A stretch of DNA of 64,000 nucleotides from Cytobacillus sp. S13-E01 (GCF_029193815.1 NZ_JARFVC010000016.1:1-64000), one strand, 5' to 3'. Counted from the stretch's first letter, positions 17,122 through 27,211 are shown. Numbers and translations: made by a program. Notes: generated by a model not told the origin, from the letters alone.

Positions 17122-17634
17122 ATGAAATTACTCGGAGCCATTTTTATTTTAATTGCAGCTACATGGACTGGTTTTGAAGCGGCACGTCATTTAAGTGAAA
17201 GGCCAAGGCAGCTAAGACAATTAAAGGCAGCACTACAGGCCTTAGAAGCTGAAATTATGTATGGTCATGTTCCATTACATGATGCCGCGATGCACTTATC
17301 AAAGCAAATTCCAAAACCGTTATCATGGTTTTTTGAAGTATTTTCCAAAAAATTAGTTACTGGAGATACAAGTGTTAAACAAGCATGGGAAGATAGTTTA
17401 CAGGAAATATGGAAGTTTACTGCATTAAAGCAAGGTGAGTATGAAATATTAATACAATTTGGTGAAACGCTGGGACAGCACGATCGAAGTGCACAACAAA
17501 AGCATATTATTCTTGCTTTAACCCACCTGGAGCGGGAGGAAAGTGATGCAAGAGAAAGACAATCACGCTATGAAAGGATGGTTAAGAGTTTAGGTTTTTT
17601 AACAGGGTTATTGTTAGTTATTTTATTGATGTAG
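17122..17634 (+). CDS. spoIIIAB: Stage III sporulation protein AB
   Basis: A 170-residue protein with an N-terminal membrane helix (about 2-20), a soluble helical domain and a C-terminal membrane helix (about 150-168). SpoIIIAB resembles type II secretion F-domain proteins and is thought to seat the ATPase at the mother-cell membrane. It starts two bases after spoIIIAA stops, so the two are translationally coupled. Confidence 0.95.
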   Translation: MKLLGAIFILIAATWTGFEAARHLSERPRQLRQLKAALQALEAEIMYGHVPLHDAAMHLSKQIPKPLSWFFEVFSKKLVTGDTSVKQAWEDSLQEIWKFTALKQGEYEILIQFGETLGQHDRSAQQKHIILALTHLEREESDARERQSRYERMVKSLGFLTGLLLVILLM

Positions 17635-17655
17635 GTACTAGGGGGAGAAGAGCAA

Positions 17656-17862
17656 ATGGGAGTCGATGTAAATATCATTTTTCAAATTGCAGGTGTTGGA
17701 ATTGTTGTTGCATTTCTCCACACAATTTTAGATCAAATGGGCAAAAAGGAGTACGCTCAATGGGTAACGCTACTGGGTTTTATTTATATTTTATTCATGG
17801 TTGCAACAATCGTAGACGAACTATTTAAAAAGATTAAGTCAGTGTTTCTCTTTCAAGGTTAA
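17656..17862 (+). CDS. spoIIIAC: Stage III sporulation protein AC
   Basis: A 68-residue protein with two membrane helices (about 6-23 and 33-53), one of the small integral proteins of the SpoIIIA feeding-tube complex. GGGGGAGAAG lies just upstream of ATG 17656. Length and position fit SpoIIIAC. Confidence 0.95.
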   Translation: MGVDVNIIFQIAGVGIVVAFLHTILDQMGKKEYAQWVTLLGFIYILFMVATIVDELFKKIKSVFLFQG

Positions 17863-17876
17863 AGGGGGGCTTTGTT

Positions 17877-18266
17877 ATTGAAATTCTTCAAATTGTAGGA
17901 CTAGGACTCATTGCAACGTTCCTAGCATTAATAGTGAAAGAACAAAAGCCCACATTTGCTTTTATGCTTGTCGTGTTTGTTGGTTGTGTTATTTTTTTAT
18001 TTTTGATTGATCAAATTTACGAGATTATAAGAATGCTTGAAAAAATAGCGTTGAATGCAAGCGTCAACATGGTATATGTAGAAACAATTTTGAAAATCAT
18101 TGGTATTGCATACATAGCTGAATTCGGAGCTCAAATCACAAAGGATGCAGGACAAGGGGCAATTGCTTCTAAAATTGAGCTAGGTGGTAAAATTCTGATT
18201 CTTGCAATGGCGATTCCAATCTTAACTGTAATCATCGAGACTGTAATCAGTCTAATACCTAGATAA
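17877..18266 (+). CDS. spoIIIAD: Stage III sporulation protein AD (probable AUU start)
   Basis: SpoIIIAD is a small membrane protein paralogous to SpoIIIAC. The frame from 17877 gives 129 residues, with the family N-terminus EILQIVGLGLIATFLALIVKE, three hydrophobic segments and the conserved ETILKIIGIAYIAEFG region. No ATG, GTG or TTG exists in frame before a GTG at 17934, and starting there would delete the first helix. The only codon with correct spacing (seven bases) to the strong AAAGGGGGG site is ATT at 17877, so an AUU start is proposed. Confidence 0.85.
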   Translation: MEILQIVGLGLIATFLALIVKEQKPTFAFMLVVFVGCVIFLFLIDQIYEIIRMLEKIALNASVNMVYVETILKIIGIAYIAEFGAQITKDAGQGAIASKIELGGKILILAMAIPILTVIIETVISLIPR

Positions 18267-18316
18267 AAGGTATTCCGTTTCAATGCTTTTATTCGGAATA
18301 ACCTGGGGGTGAACCA

Positions 18317-19489
18317 TTGAAAAAATTATCAATCAACCTTTTTCTATTCCTAATTTTCCTACTGCTAAGCTTACCAGGAAGTGTACAAGCTTCTCCCCCA
18401 CAGCAAGAACTTGTAGAACGTCAATTAGAAAAGCTTGGAATTGAAGAAATTACCCAATATTGGGAGGAAATAACGACTGTATATGGTGGGTTTCTTCCAG
18501 AAAGCCAAAAGGGTAGTTTACTAGAATTTGTTAGAGGCGATAAAAAATTTTCAATTAAAGAATGGCTATTAGGCTTCCTCAAGTATCTGTTCTATGAATT
18601 ACTAGCAAATGGCAAGCTTCTTAGTACGTTAATCATGCTTACGATCTTTAGTATGTTTTTACAAACCTTACAAAATTCATTTGAAAAGAGTGCGGTAAGC
18701 AAAGTCGCTTACGCTCTTGTATATATGGTCCTGATTATTATTGCACTAAATAGCTTTAAAGTAGCAATTTCATATGCTGAAGAAGCTATTTCAACAATGA
18801 CAAATTTTATCCTTGCATTAGTACCACTGTTGCTTGCTTTAATGGCAACCTCTGGAGGATTAGTGTCGGCTGCATTTTTTCATCCGATCATCCTTTTTTT
18901 AATGAATACAAGTGGTTTACTTATTCAATTTATTGTGTTACCACTTTTATTTCTATCAGCTTTACTGAGCATTGTTAGTACACTAAGTGACCACTATAAA
19001 GTAACTCAACTTGCCGGGCTACTTCGAAATATAAGCATTGGCCTATTAGGAACATTTTTAACAATTTTCCTAGGGGTTATTTCAGTACAGGGGGCCTCAG
19101 CGGCAGTCTCAGACGGAATTACGATTCGGACAGCAAAATTTATCACTGGAAACTTTGTCCCTGTAATTGGGAGGATGTTTACAGACGCTACAGATACTGT
19201 AATCAGTGCTTCTGTTTTATTAAAAAATACAGTTGGGATCGTTGGAGTCGCTATTCTTCTACTTATAGCAGCATTTCCAGCACTTAAAATATTGACTCTA
19301 GCGTTAATTTATAAAATTGCAGCAGCTCTTCTCCAGCCCTTAGGCGGTGGCCCGGTCATTGCGTGTTTAGATATCATCAGCAAAAGTGTTATCTATATTT
19401 TTGCTGCACTGGCAATTGTCTCACTTATGTTTTTCTTAAGTTTAACGGTCATTATTGCTGCGGGTAATCTTACGATGATGGTTCGATAA
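18317..19489 (+). CDS. spoIIIAE: Stage III sporulation protein AE
   Basis: A 390-residue polytopic membrane protein of the SpoIIIA channel. An N-terminal signal peptide (about 1-25, ending VQASP) is followed by a soluble part of about 75 residues and seven or eight hydrophobic segments. It resembles a permease and is the largest membrane part of the complex. TTG 18317 follows GGGGGTG with suitable spacing. Confidence 0.95.
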   Translation: MKKLSINLFLFLIFLLLSLPGSVQASPPQQELVERQLEKLGIEEITQYWEEITTVYGGFLPESQKGSLLEFVRGDKKFSIKEWLLGFLKYLFYELLANGKLLSTLIMLTIFSMFLQTLQNSFEKSAVSKVAYALVYMVLIIIALNSFKVAISYAEEAISTMTNFILALVPLLLALMATSGGLVSAAFFHPIILFLMNTSGLLIQFIVLPLLFLSALLSIVSTLSDHYKVTQLAGLLRNISIGLLGTFLTIFLGVISVQGASAAVSDGITIRTAKFITGNFVPVIGRMFTDATDTVISASVLLKNTVGIVGVAILLLIAAFPALKILTLALIYKIAAALLQPLGGGPVIACLDIISKSVIYIFAALAIVSLMFFLSLTVIIAAGNLTMMVR

Positions 19490-19513
19490 ATATAGTTTAA
19501 GGAGGTGGAAAAA

Positions 19514-20146
19514 GTGGCGATTTTAACAGAATGGATAACAAATATTATTCTTTTTATCCTACTTGCAACAGTCATTGATATGCTACTTCCAAACTCGAGC
19601 ATGCAAAAGTACGTAAAAATGGTTGTTGGTTTATTATTAATTGTTATTATCCTAACACCACTTTTCCAGCTTTTGACTCAAGATTTTGAACAAACCTTTG
19701 CTTCTATGAACCTAACACCGCAAATTGATCAAAAAAATATAGAAAATTTAATAGAATTGAAGAAAACAGAAATACAAGCCTCTAATCGTGCATATATTTT
19801 AGAACAAATGGCTGTCCAAATGGAAACTGAAGTAGAAGAGGAGTTGATGGAGGGATATGGATTGACTGTTGAAAATATACTCCTTTCAACAAAAGAAGAG
19901 GATAAGGAGATTACTTCACCTGAAGAATTAGGAAAGATTATGTCCATTGAGGTGATTCTCTCAGAACAGAATAGCGATCAAAATGCCGTTTCTGTTGTAA
20001 AGCCAATAAATATCGACACCTCCAAACAGACACAAATAGAAAAAAATCAACAACCAGACGTAATAGAAATCACGACATTTCTGGCAAGTATTTGGGGATC
20101 AGATCCAAAGCAAATAGTTGTATCTGTGGAAGGGGGGAAGAACTAA
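19514..20146 (+). CDS. spoIIIAF: Stage III sporulation protein AF
   Basis: A 210-residue protein with two N-terminal membrane helices (about 6-25 and 33-55) and a soluble C-terminal domain of the ring-building type found in SpoIIIAF and SpoIIIAG. GTG 19514 is chosen because GGAGG lies eight bases upstream; a GTG at 19505 overlaps that site. Confidence 0.92.
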   Translation: MAILTEWITNIILFILLATVIDMLLPNSSMQKYVKMVVGLLLIVIILTPLFQLLTQDFEQTFASMNLTPQIDQKNIENLIELKKTEIQASNRAYILEQMAVQMETEVEEELMEGYGLTVENILLSTKEEDKEITSPEELGKIMSIEVILSEQNSDQNAVSVVKPINIDTSKQTQIEKNQQPDVIEITTFLASIWGSDPKQIVVSVEGGKN

Positions 20147-20150
20147 GTCA

Positions 20151-20810
20151 ATGGGAAAAGAGCAAGGGTTATTAAACTCAATTAAAAAAATGTTTTTTCA
20201 ATCAAAAGGAGATCAAACAGATCCTCCAGAGAAAAAACCACCTAAATATCATTACTTACTATTGGTTTTAACGCTTGGGGTTGTTTTTATGTTACTTAGT
20301 AATCTATTTAATAATGGCGAAACGAAGCAGCAAACGATTCCTACATCAACACAACAAAATAGTGATGAGCCAGCATTTGGACAGAAGGAGGAAGCTGAGA
20401 AGACGGCTATCTCTGAATACGAGATTCGTTATGAAAACCAGCTTAAGGAAGCATTAGAGACCATCATTGGTGTTAGCGATGTTACCGTTTTCGTTAATGT
20501 TGATTCAACGGAAACGAAGGTATTAGAAAAAAATACGGTTACAAATAGTCAATTAACGGATGAAACAGACCGTGAAGGTGGTAAACGGAAAGTTGAAGAC
20601 ACATCAAAGGACGAACAAGTCGTTATTATTAGACAGGGTGATAAAGAAACACCCATAGTCTTGAAAATTGAAAAGCCAACTATTAGGGGTGTACTTGTTG
20701 TCGCCAAAGGGGCTGACAACATTCAAATAAAAAAAATGGTGGTGGAGGCTGTTACAAGAGCACTAGATGTACCTAGTCATCGAGTAGCAGTTTTGCCTAA
20801 AAAAGACTAA
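20151..20810 (+). CDS. spoIIIAG: Stage III sporulation protein AG
   Basis: SpoIIIAG forms a large ring between the two forespore membranes. The 219-residue protein has one membrane helix (about 36-55), a disordered Gln/Glu/Ser-rich stretch and a ring-building domain in its C-terminal half. ATG 20151 starts four bases after the spoIIIAF stop; the nearest purine-rich site (six G) is 13 bases away, so translation is probably coupled to spoIIIAF. Confidence 0.93.
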   Translation: MGKEQGLLNSIKKMFFQSKGDQTDPPEKKPPKYHYLLLVLTLGVVFMLLSNLFNNGETKQQTIPTSTQQNSDEPAFGQKEEAEKTAISEYEIRYENQLKEALETIIGVSDVTVFVNVDSTETKVLEKNTVTNSQLTDETDREGGKRKVEDTSKDEQVVIIRQGDKETPIVLKIEKPTIRGVLVVAKGADNIQIKKMVVEAVTRALDVPSHRVAVLPKKD

Positions 20811-20823
20811 GGAGGATAAATAA

Positions 20824-21414
20824 ATGTTATTAAAAAAGCAAACTGTATGGTTATTAACAATGTTAAGTTTAGTTGTGGTGTTATCTGTGTATTATATTAC
20901 TTCTCCAGAAGGAACAACGGAAAACTTTGCGTTTGAACAAGAAGGTGTAAAAGACGTTGAAGAGAATTCTGATGTAACAACTACAGCAGAAGGTGAAGAA
21001 GGTGTGGACGTAGTAATTGAAGAGGCAAAAGACGGTGCTACAAGCATTTCTGCTATTTCAAGTGACGAGTTATTCACTCAACTTCGTATGGAAATTGAAG
21101 AGCAACGTTCAATATTAAGAGAACAGTTGACTGCAGTAGTTGCTTCAAGTGAGGTTTCTGTAGAAGAAAAAAATAATGCAATGGAAAAAATGGAAGAATT
21201 AACTGAAGTTGCAATTAAGGAATCTACAATTGAAACGCTTATTAAGAGCAAGGGTTATGAGGATGCACTAGTTAGAGCTGACGGCACAAAAGTAAGAATC
21301 ACAGTAAAAGCAAAAGACCATAATGAAACGGCTGCAAATGACATTTTACTATTAGTTGCAAGCGAATTTGGCGCACTTCAAGATGTAGCCGTTGAGTTCA
21401 AACCAGTAGAGTAA
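20824..21414 (+). CDS. spoIIIAH: Stage III sporulation protein AH
   Basis: SpoIIIAH spans the mother-cell membrane and binds forespore SpoIIQ, joining the two halves of the channel. The 196-residue protein has one N-terminal helix (about 8-25), an acidic linker rich in Glu, Asp and Thr, and a C-terminal domain (about 80-196) of the YscJ/FliF-like type. GGAGG precedes ATG 20824. It ends the operon. Confidence 0.95.
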   Translation: MLLKKQTVWLLTMLSLVVVLSVYYITSPEGTTENFAFEQEGVKDVEENSDVTTTAEGEEGVDVVIEEAKDGATSISAISSDELFTQLRMEIEEQRSILREQLTAVVASSEVSVEEKNNAMEKMEELTEVAIKESTIETLIKSKGYEDALVRADGTKVRITVKAKDHNETAANDILLLVASEFGALQDVAVEFKPVE

Positions 21415-21478
21415 CGATAAAAGTTAAGGCTGCCCGCTTTAGGGACATATAAAGGTTACAAGAGCTAAATATCAAACG

Positions 21479-21512
21479 AAAAGCCGGCATTAAATTGTTA
21501 ATGCTGGCTTTT
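21479..21512. terminator. Bidirectional terminator between spoIIIAH and the chemoreceptor gene
   Basis: Stem AAAAGCCGGCATTAA / TTAATGCTGGCTTTT (one G:U pair) with a four-base loop. It has A before and T after, and serves converging transcripts. Confidence 0.87.
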
Positions 21513-21515
21513 CTG

Positions 21516-22997
21516 TTATTCTTTATAAAGCTGTAATAATTTTTGAATAGCAGAATCAGTACCTAATACAGATTCAGAAAGTTCATGATGCTGTTTTGTT
21601 TGATTCGTTATCGTAGCTGCTATTTCTTCTAGTGAGGCATTCGCTTGTTGTACGGCTGCACTGAAATCATTCATTGCAACCTCAATTGATTTTGTCGTTT
21701 GATTAATTGTGCCACTTAATATGTCGAAGCCAACAATCTCGAGTGACAGCTCCTCAATCGATGCGCTAATTTTAGTGAAAATACCATCTGTTTGTTGAAC
21801 AAGTTCAAGATTTTGTTTCATTAACTTTGAAGTGTTCTCCATATTCTCTTGTGTTTCATTTGTCTCGGATATTACATTTGATAAATTATCCGATATTTGA
21901 GTTGCTGTTTTAGCAGTTAATTCGGCGAGCTTTCTTACTTCACTAGCAACAACGGCAAAGCCTTTACCGCTCTCCCCAGCTCGTGCAGCTTCAATTGAAG
22001 CATTCAAGGCTAATAGATTTGTTTGTGCAGCAATCTCTTGTATCGACACAGTAAAATTAGTTGTTTCATGGATTTTGTTAGCAAGACCGTCCATTTTAAT
22101 TGTCATAGCATGTAGTAATGAGTTAAAAGTAGTAATGGCTTTAAGTAAATGATTGGTAATTTTAGTACCATCCTCAGAAATACTTGAAGTTAATCCTGCT
22201 TTATTTTTTAACTCAGCAGCAGAGCAGACCATTTTATCTACCAGTTTATTTGCTTGTTCAAGTGTATTTGTAATGTTATTGATTGTATCTGCTTGGGTCT
22301 GAACGCCTGAAGCAACTTCTGCTAATGATGTATTCATTTCCTCTGATGCTGCATAGCTCTCTTTACTCTGGACACTTACATTACTAATGTTTTTTGAAAT
22401 AATAGCCGTGTTTTCTTCTAGCTGTTTACGTCTTTCAATATCTTGTAATAATAGCTCTTCTGTTTGCTTTTGAACCGAAATGATATTCTGAGATAATATA
22501 TCAGCCATTTTTAGTTGAAAAGAAAGTAGGATTGTTACCAATAAAAAGAGGAGATATATCGTTCCATAATTTTTAGTTTCTAAAATCAATTCTCCGTAGT
22601 GTAGATACGTAAATAAGGTGATGATCAGAAATCCTAAACTGGCCCCCAAATATAAAATCGATCGCTTCATATAGATTGCGGAGGTAGCAAGAATAAAGAA
22701 TACAAGGAAATAGGCTGTAGGTGAGACACTGCTTTGCATAATTGTAAATAAAACGATTGATACAAATAAGACAGCAATGTAGGGGATAGCAGAAATAAAT
22801 CTACTTGTATAATGCAAGAAACTAACGACTAAAACACCAAGTAATCCACCAACAATAATAGACAAAATAAGTGCTATTTCTTTTCCTAGTATAAAGTCGA
22901 CGAGAGCTGCTAGAATTACAGACACAAATGTTGCTTTAACGACGAGACCGTTTTTTCTAATTAAATCATCTTTCTTCATTTTATCTAGTGAAACCAT
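21516..22997 (-). CDS. Methyl-accepting chemotaxis protein with polytopic membrane domain
   Basis: A 493-residue receptor. Residues about 20-175 form six membrane helices with no extracytoplasmic ligand domain, followed by a long coiled coil. The chemoreceptor tip is intact: [20 protein letters not shown] and [19 protein letters not shown], which bind CheA/CheW. This six-helix type may sense membrane state or redox conditions instead of an external ligand; that is inference. ATG 22997 has GGAGGAG eight bases upstream. It is not in the B. subtilis order here and separates spoIIIAH from accB on the opposite strand, so it was probably inserted or moved. Confidence 0.88.
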   Translation of the reverse strand: MVSLDKMKKDDLIRKNGLVVKATFVSVILAALVDFILGKEIALILSIIVGGLLGVLVVSFLHYTSRFISAIPYIAVLFVSIVLFTIMQSSVSPTAYFLVFFILATSAIYMKRSILYLGASLGFLIITLFTYLHYGELILETKNYGTIYLLFLLVTILLSFQLKMADILSQNIISVQKQTEELLLQDIERRKQLEENTAIISKNISNVSVQSKESYAASEEMNTSLAEVASGVQTQADTINNITNTLEQANKLVDKMVCSAAELKNKAGLTSSISEDGTKITNHLLKAITTFNSLLHAMTIKMDGLANKIHETTNFTVSIQEIAAQTNLLALNASIEAARAGESGKGFAVVASEVRKLAELTAKTATQISDNLSNVISETNETQENMENTSKLMKQNLELVQQTDGIFTKISASIEELSLEIVGFDILSGTINQTTKSIEVAMNDFSAAVQQANASLEEIAATITNQTKQHHELSESVLGTDSAIQKLLQLYKE

Positions 22998-23134
22998 CTG
23001 AAATTCTCCTCCGATACTTTTCATTATGTAATATTATGTATATACTGATGATTGTTAATTCGACTTATAAAATCATATTCCTGCTTTATTTTTCGAATTT
23101 TGCGTTATATTAGCGAAAAAAGGAAAGCGTTACC

Positions 23135-23285
23135 AAGAAAAGCGCAGGGGGTCCACTTACCGGGCGACAAGCATAAGGCGAACCGACTAGAAGGTTGTTC
23201 TTGACCTTCCCGACGAATGGCTTATGACCTCAGGTCCGGTGGCGCCCGGAGTTAGTCTCCAAAACTAAGCACAAAATTTTATGCA
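23135..23285 (-). repeat. Dispersed intergenic repeat, copy C (long form, diverged)
   Basis: Minus-oriented copy. Its ends match the family (AAGAAAAGCGCAGGG at one end, GGCGCCCGGAGTTAGTCTCC at the other) while the middle has drifted. Confidence 0.8.
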
Positions 23286-23359
23286 TTCACGTATAAATTC
23301 TGATATTACCAAAATAGTATCCGAAGGAGGCACAATTTTTAAAGAGTTACATAATCCTA

Positions 23360-23409
23360 TTGAATTCAAGGATGAGTCTATCGTAAAATATTAGTAGGTG
23401 GTACTAATA
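23360..23409 (+). promoter_or_regulatory. Promoter and FapR-type operator of accBC
   Basis: TTGAAT (23360-23365) and TAAAAT (23384-23389) are separated by 18 bases and form a sigma-A type promoter. Directly after the -10 lies the perfect inverted repeat TATTAGTA-GGTGG-TACTAATA (23389-23409). Its core TTAGTA-n5-TACTAA is the known FapR operator pattern. Bound FapR would cover the transcription start and repress until malonyl-CoA rises. Confidence 0.75.
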
Positions 23410-23498
23410 CTAACAATTAATATTTAATTGTGGTATCGTAATAGAGTACATATTTTTTTAATTGATAATATCCGATTTAGAATTAAGGGGTGTAAGTA

Positions 23499-23990
23499 AT
23501 GCTTAAAATTCAAGAACTACGTGAACTTATTAAACTTGTTGACCAATCCAATATTGATGAATTTTCTTATGAACATGATGGATCGAAAATTAAAATGAAG
23601 AAGCACAATGCGGCATCAGGTGCCCCAGTTAAGAATACGGTGGCGGAAGTACAGCAAGCGCCGGTAACTAGAGAAGTCGTGCAAGCAACACCACAGGTCA
23701 ATGCAGAACCAGTAAAAGTAGAAGAACCAAAAGTAGAAGCAACAGAAGACCTACATAAAATTACCTCTCCGATGGTTGGTACGTTCTATGCGGCACCATC
23801 ACCAGATAAAGACGATTATGTAAAAGTTGGAGACAAAGTGAGTACAAACAATGTTGTTTGTATTGTTGAAGCAATGAAACTATTTAATGAGATTGAAGCA
23901 GAAGTTAAGGGTGAAATTGTTGAAATTTTAGCGAAAAATGGCCAGTTAGTTGAGTACGGACAACCATTATTCCTTGTAAAGCCTGAATAA
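23499..23990 (+). CDS. accB: Acetyl-CoA carboxylase biotin carboxyl carrier protein
   Basis: AccB carries the CO2 on biotin between biotin carboxylase and carboxyltransferase in malonyl-CoA synthesis. The 163-residue protein has an N-terminal domain, a linker rich in Pro, Val and Glu, and a C-terminal biotinyl domain with the biotinylated Lys in EAMKLF. Its neighbour accC lies 12 bases downstream. An upstream operator suggests FapR control. Confidence 0.97.
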   Translation: MLKIQELRELIKLVDQSNIDEFSYEHDGSKIKMKKHNAASGAPVKNTVAEVQQAPVTREVVQATPQVNAEPVKVEEPKVEATEDLHKITSPMVGTFYAAPSPDKDDYVKVGDKVSTNNVVCIVEAMKLFNEIEAEVKGEIVEILAKNGQLVEYGQPLFLVKPE

Positions 23991-24002
23991 AGGGAGACTG
24001 TT

Positions 24003-25355
24003 ATGATAAAAAAATTGTTAATTGCAAACAGAGGGGAAATTGCCGTTAGGATAATTCGAGCGTGCAAAGAACTTGGTATTGAAACAGTTGCAGTTTTTTC
24101 CGAAGCAGACCGTGATTCATTACATGTTCAACTTGCTGATGAAGCTTATTGTATAGGACCAACTGCATCTAAAGAAAGTTATCTAAATGTCACTAACATA
24201 ATTAGTGTTGCGAAGCTTACTGAAAGTGAAGCTATTCATCCGGGGTATGGATTTTTAGCTGAAAATGCAGATTTTGCTGAGTTGTGTCAGGAATGTAATA
24301 TTATCTTTGTAGGGCCAAGTCCTGATGCTATCTCAAAAATGGGAACAAAGGATGTTGCGCGTGAAACAATGAAACAAGCAGGCGTTCCGATCGTTCCTGG
24401 ATCTCAAGGGATTATTAAAGATGTCTCTGAAGCTGTAGAGTTAGCTAATAAAATGGGGTATCCTGTAATCATCAAAGCAACAGCTGGTGGCGGTGGAAAG
24501 GGAATCCGTGTTGCCAAAGATGAAGAAGAGTTAGTTAAGGGAATCAATATTACACAGCAAGAAGCTGCAACTGCATTCGGAAATCCAGGAGTATATATCG
24601 AAAAATATATTCAAGATTTTCGTCATGTTGAAATACAAGTATTAGCTGATAATTTTGGAAATGTGATACACTTAGGAGAACGTGATTGTTCAATACAACG
24701 CCGACTTCAGAAGCTGCTAGAAGAAACACCATCACCTGTCCTAGATTCACAAACCCGAGAAAAAATGGGTGATGCTGCAGTTAAAGCAGCAGCAGCTGTT
24801 AATTATTCAGGTGCAGGAACAGTTGAGTTTATTTTTGATCACCATGAAAATAAATTCTATTTTATGGAAATGAACACACGAATCCAGGTGGAGCATCCTG
24901 TAACAGAGATGGTTACTGGTGTTGACTTAATTAAAGAACAAATTCGCGTGGCTTCAGGGCAAACATTAACATTAAAACAAGAAGATGTTACGTTTACTGG
25001 TTGGTCGATAGAATGTAGGATTAATGCAGAGAACCCTGAGAAAAACTTTATGCCTTCACCTGGTAAAATTAATATGTATTTACCACCCGGTGGCTTTGGT
25101 GTTCGAGTTGATTCTGCTGTCTACCCTGGTTATGTAATTCCGCCATATTATGATTCAATGGTTGCAAAATTAATTACCTATGGTGCGACAAGGGAAGAAG
25201 CAATTGCTAGGATGAAACGTGCATTAAGTGAGTTTGTGATTGAGGGCGTTCATACAACGATTCCTTTCCATATCAAACTTTTAGAACATGAAAAGTTTGT
25301 AGAAGGAAACTTTAATACTAAATTTCTTGAATTATATGATGTAATGAAGTCGTAA
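24003..25355 (+). CDS. accC: Acetyl-CoA carboxylase, biotin carboxylase subunit
   Basis: AccC carboxylates the biotin of AccB using ATP and bicarbonate. The 450-residue protein has the three parts of the family: the N-terminal domain starting [14 protein letters not shown], the ATP-grasp domain with the Gly-rich loop AGGGGKG, and the C-terminal domain with the [13 protein letters not shown] catalytic segment. The length is typical. It is co-transcribed with accB and likely yqhY. Confidence 0.97.
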   Translation: MIKKLLIANRGEIAVRIIRACKELGIETVAVFSEADRDSLHVQLADEAYCIGPTASKESYLNVTNIISVAKLTESEAIHPGYGFLAENADFAELCQECNIIFVGPSPDAISKMGTKDVARETMKQAGVPIVPGSQGIIKDVSEAVELANKMGYPVIIKATAGGGGKGIRVAKDEEELVKGINITQQEAATAFGNPGVYIEKYIQDFRHVEIQVLADNFGNVIHLGERDCSIQRRLQKLLEETPSPVLDSQTREKMGDAAVKAAAAVNYSGAGTVEFIFDHHENKFYFMEMNTRIQVEHPVTEMVTGVDLIKEQIRVASGQTLTLKQEDVTFTGWSIECRINAENPEKNFMPSPGKINMYLPPGGFGVRVDSAVYPGYVIPPYYDSMVAKLITYGATREEAIARMKRALSEFVIEGVHTTIPFHIKLLEHEKFVEGNFNTKFLELYDVMKS

Positions 25356-25377
25356 ACTAAAGTAGGAGGTGCTTTTA

Positions 25378-25785
25378 ATGTCTGAAAATAATTTATTGGA
25401 AATGAACCAAGGAAATAACAGCCTAGGTAAAGTGGAAATTGCACCAGAAGTTATTGAGGTTATAGCGGGTATTGCAGCTTCTGAGGTAGAAGGCGTAGCA
25501 CAGATGCGTGGGAATTTTGCATCTGGTGTTGTTGAAAGATTAGGAAAGAAAAACCACGGTAAAGGTGTTAAAGTGGAATTAACGGAAAATGGCATTATTA
25601 TTGATGTGTTTTGCGCGATGAAATTTGGAGTATCAATTCCAAATGTTGCCCAAAAGGTTCAAGATAATATCCGCCAAGCACTTTTAAATATGACTGCTTT
25701 AGATATTGATGAAGTAAACATCCACGTTGTTGGGGTATTGTTTGATAATCCAAAACAAGAACAACAAATTGAACAAGAGATGTAA
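25378..25785 (+). CDS. yqhY: Asp23/Gls24 family protein YqhY
   Basis: A 135-residue protein of the Asp23 (alkaline shock) family, with the typical repeated beta-alpha core (VEIAPEVIEVIAGIAASEVEGVA and GVSIPNVAQKVQDNI region). YqhY lies after accC in many Bacilli and is linked to fatty acid supply there: loss in B. subtilis selects acc mutations. ATG 25378 follows GGAGG. The biochemical role is not established. Confidence 0.9.
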   Translation: MSENNLLEMNQGNNSLGKVEIAPEVIEVIAGIAASEVEGVAQMRGNFASGVVERLGKKNHGKGVKVELTENGIIIDVFCAMKFGVSIPNVAQKVQDNIRQALLNMTALDIDEVNIHVVGVLFDNPKQEQQIEQEM

Positions 25786-25801
25786 AATGGAGTTTGGTTG
25801 T

Positions 25802-25832
25802 AGGGGGTCTTTCGCATATTGCGTTAGACCCC
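25802..25832 (+). terminator. Stem-loop between yqhY and nusB
   Basis: GGGGTCT (25805-25811) pairs with AGACCCC (25825-25831); the sequence after it (GTTTCATT) is a weak T-tract. It could act as a partial terminator. Confidence 0.5.
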
Positions 25833-25913
25833 GTTTCATTATGCAAGAAAAATATGCTATTATCAATGTAGTGAATAATCGACAACATTTGTCTAAAAAG
25901 GAGAAAAAATAGA

Positions 25914-26303
25914 ATGAAACGACGAACAGCACGAGAAAAAGCATTACAAGCCTTATTTCAGATTGATGTAAGTGACAATGATCCAAGAGAAGCGGTAGAA
26001 AATGTAGTAGAAGATGAGGAAGAAGTTAATCCTTTCTTACACCAATTGGTCATGGGTGTGGTCTTGCATAAAGAGGAAATTGATGAACTTTTACGTGCGA
26101 ATTTGGAAAAGTGGAAATTAGAACGTTTAGCCAATGTAGACAGGTCCTTACTCCGAATGGCTATATTTGAAATGAAATTTGTTGATGAGATTCCTGTCAA
26201 TGTTAGCATAGATGAAGCAATTGAATTAGCGAAAATGTTTGGCGATGATAGCTCAAGTCGCTTTATTAACAGTGTACTATCGAAGGTAAAGGATTCAATA
26301 TAA
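25914..26303 (+). CDS. nusB: Transcription antitermination protein NusB
   Basis: NusB binds boxA RNA with NusE (ribosomal protein S10) and prevents early termination in rRNA operons. The 129-residue all-helical protein starts [18 protein letters not shown] and has the conserved C-terminal segment [26 protein letters not shown] lies ten bases before the ATG. Position before folD matches B. subtilis. Confidence 0.97.
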   Translation: MKRRTAREKALQALFQIDVSDNDPREAVENVVEDEEEVNPFLHQLVMGVVLHKEEIDELLRANLEKWKLERLANVDRSLLRMAIFEMKFVDEIPVNVSIDEAIELAKMFGDDSSSRFINSVLSKVKDSI

Positions 26304-26344
26304 TAAAATAAAAGGGATATATATATAGGGAGAGGATTTTAAAG

Positions 26345-27211
26345 ATGGCAGCCGAAATTATTAGTGGTAAAGAACTAGCAGCTACTATAAGAAATAACAT
26401 TTCATCAGATGTTTTTAATTTAAAGCAAGTAGGTATAGTTCCTGGACTTACTGTTATTTTAGTTGGAAATAATCCCGCATCAAGATCCTATGTTACGGCC
26501 AAAGAAAAAGCCTGCCAGGAAATTGGGATCCGCTCAACACTGTTGGAATACCCTGATACGATTACCGAAGAATTTTTACTGCACGAAATTTCTAGATTAA
26601 ATGAAGATAATGACGTTCATGGTATTTTAGTTCAATTACCTCTACCAAAGCAAATTAATGAATTAGCCGTTATCGAACATATTTCTCCAGAAAAGGATGT
26701 AGACGGTTTTCATCCTATTAATGTTGGTCGGATGATGACAGGACAAGATGCTTTTTTACCTTGTACTCCATTTGGAATTGTAGAAATGGTGAAGTCAAAG
26801 CAGATTCCTATCTCTGGAAAGCATGTTGTTGTAATAGGTAGAAGTAATATCGTCGGAAAGCCAGTTGGCCAGCTCTTTTTAAATGAACATGCAACTGTTA
26901 CATATTGTCATTCTAGAACAACAAATCTTAAAGAAATAACAAAGCAGGCTGATATTCTTATTGTTGCTGTTGGTAAAGCTAACTATATAGATAGTGAGTA
27001 TATTAAACCAGGTGCAGTCGTTATAGATGTTGGTGTGAATCGTTTAGAGTCTGGAAAATTATGTGGTGACGTTCTGTTTGAAGATGCACAAAAAGTGGCT
27101 GGTTACATTACACCTGTTCCTGGTGGTGTTGGTCCAATGACGATTACAATGCTTTTACAAAATACATTATTATCTGCCCAAGCAGTAAATAGAAGTAATG
27201 TAAAAGGGTAA
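26345..27211 (+). CDS. folD: Bifunctional methylenetetrahydrofolate dehydrogenase/cyclohydrolase FolD
   Basis: FolD interconverts methylene-, methenyl- and formyl-tetrahydrofolate and supplies one-carbon units. The 288-residue protein has the catalytic Lys in [12 protein letters not shown], the VQLPLP and PCTPFG motifs, the Rossmann segment [11 protein letters not shown] for NADP, and the closing PGGVGPMT. Confidence 0.97.
   Translation: MAAEIISGKELAATIRNNISSDVFNLKQVGIVPGLTVILVGNNPASRSYVTAKEKACQEIGIRSTLLEYPDTITEEFLLHEISRLNEDNDVHGILVQLPLPKQINELAVIEHISPEKDVDGFHPINVGRMMTGQDAFLPCTPFGIVEMVKSKQIPISGKHVVVIGRSNIVGKPVGQLFLNEHATVTYCHSRTTNLKEITKQADILIVAVGKANYIDSEYIKPGAVVIDVGVNRLESGKLCGDVLFEDAQKVAGYITPVPGGVGPMTITMLLQNTLLSAQAVNRSNVKG

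Larger units (their letters stand above)
22998..23498. other. Gap with repeat copy C and the accBC control region
   Basis: The 500 bases upstream of accB hold the promoter region of the divergent chemoreceptor gene, dispersed repeat copy C and a promoter with an overlapping FapR-type operator. There is a leader of about 90 bases before accB with no obvious structure. Confidence 0.6.
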
